A stretch of DNA of 64,000 nucleotides, from contig JBJMPK010000122.1 in NCBI GenBank assembly GCA_045803245.1, forward strand, positions 1 through 64,000. The letters run 5' to 3'. Source of the DNA: CAVVWJ01 sp045803245. GTDB taxonomy: Bacteria; Gemmatimonadota; Gemmatimonadetes; Gemmatimonadales; GWC2-71-9. The notes beneath the pieces were generated by a model. That model searched no databases. It was not told the DNA's origin and worked only from the letters and a program-made list of their open reading frames with translations. Both the position numbers and the translations under genes were made by a program. Below, piece by piece: positions 63,837 through 64,000 of this stretch (its first letter is position 1; each line of letters starts with the position of its first letter).

Positions 63837-64000
63837 GTGTCGGCGGATCCCAAGGCATCGCCAACCGGTAAGCATCTCGCCCTCATGGCGCTGGGGGCCA
63901 TCGGCGTCGTATACGGCGACATCGGTACCAGCCCACTCTACGCCCTGAAGGAATGTTTCATCGGGCCTCACGGGGTCCCGGTCACCAAGCCCAATGTGCT
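63837..64000 (+). CDS. kup: Kup-type potassium uptake protein (start only)
   Basis: The first 54 codons of a Kup transporter: LALMALGAIGVVYGDIGTSP followed by LYALKECF, the family N-terminus. It begins with GTG right after the VKOR stop (TAGGTG), or at ATG 63885. The rest is beyond the window. Confidence 0.9.
   Translation, partial: MSADPKASPTGKHLALMALGAIGVVYGDIGTSPLYALKECFIGPHGVPVTKPNV

Overview
The window is GC-rich, densely packed bacterial chromosome. It encodes Gram-negative envelope parts (a TolC-type channel, an OprO/P-type porin, several lipoproteins, a PBP4-type carboxypeptidase). Secreted M28 peptidases, a secreted subtilase, PQQ synthesis, an acyl-ACP desaturase and Thr/Asp-rich lipoproteins suggest Gemmatimonadota or a close relative. 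That placement is inference from gene style; no rRNA or other marker gene is present. I saw no tRNA, rRNA, CRISPR array, insertion sequence or prophage gene.

Layout. 1-10 kb: the 3' part of lon with a strong terminator, then a long minus-strand run: a histidine-phosphotransfer/degenerate GGDEF protein, a TrmB-type regulator, a conserved unknown, an M28 peptidase, endonuclease III and a PolX-family protein whose polymerase site looks dead. 10-20 kb: alpha/beta hydrolase, free-methionine sulfoxide reductase, M28-PDZ and M42 peptidases, GNAT, BtuF-like protein and an OPT transporter (a likely peptide-use region), facing a secreted subtilase. 20-24 kb: a tiny membrane protein, DacB and two repetitive lipoproteins that share a motif. 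24-31 kb: acyl-CoA dehydrogenase and a one-carbon operon, metH followed by a homocysteine methyltransferase/MTHFR fusion, with a structured leader. 31-39 kb: YggT, acyl-ACP desaturase, thioredoxin 2, a YfcC-type transporter, a zinc-finger anti-sigma-like protein, MgtE, CutA and a PAP2 phosphatase.

39-44 kb: a one-domain ModE-like regulator, a palindrome, a porin and a tungstate/molybdate-binding protein (WtpA), then pruA. 44-52 kb: a complete pqqABCDE operon on the minus strand continuing into an ABC exporter. Upstream of it lie an NtrC-type response regulator and its kinase. Between the regulator and pqqA is a near-consensus sigma-54 promoter, so the two-component pair plausibly controls PQQ synthesis. 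52-56 kb: a frameshifted GxxExxY gene bracketed by a 20-bp inverted repeat, then an EmrA/TolC efflux pair without its permease. 56-64 kb: TPR protein, two-domain M16 peptidase, SpeD-like protein lacking the catalytic serine, sugar nucleotidyltransferase, CDP-alcohol phosphatidyltransferase, OsmC, a DsbA/VKOR oxidative-folding pair and the start of kup.

The most interesting signals are the sigma-54/two-component/PQQ arrangement, the ModE-like/palindrome/porin/WtpA unit, the GxxExxY cassette, and several proteins that keep their family fold but have lost catalytic residues (PolX, GGDEF, SpeD-like).
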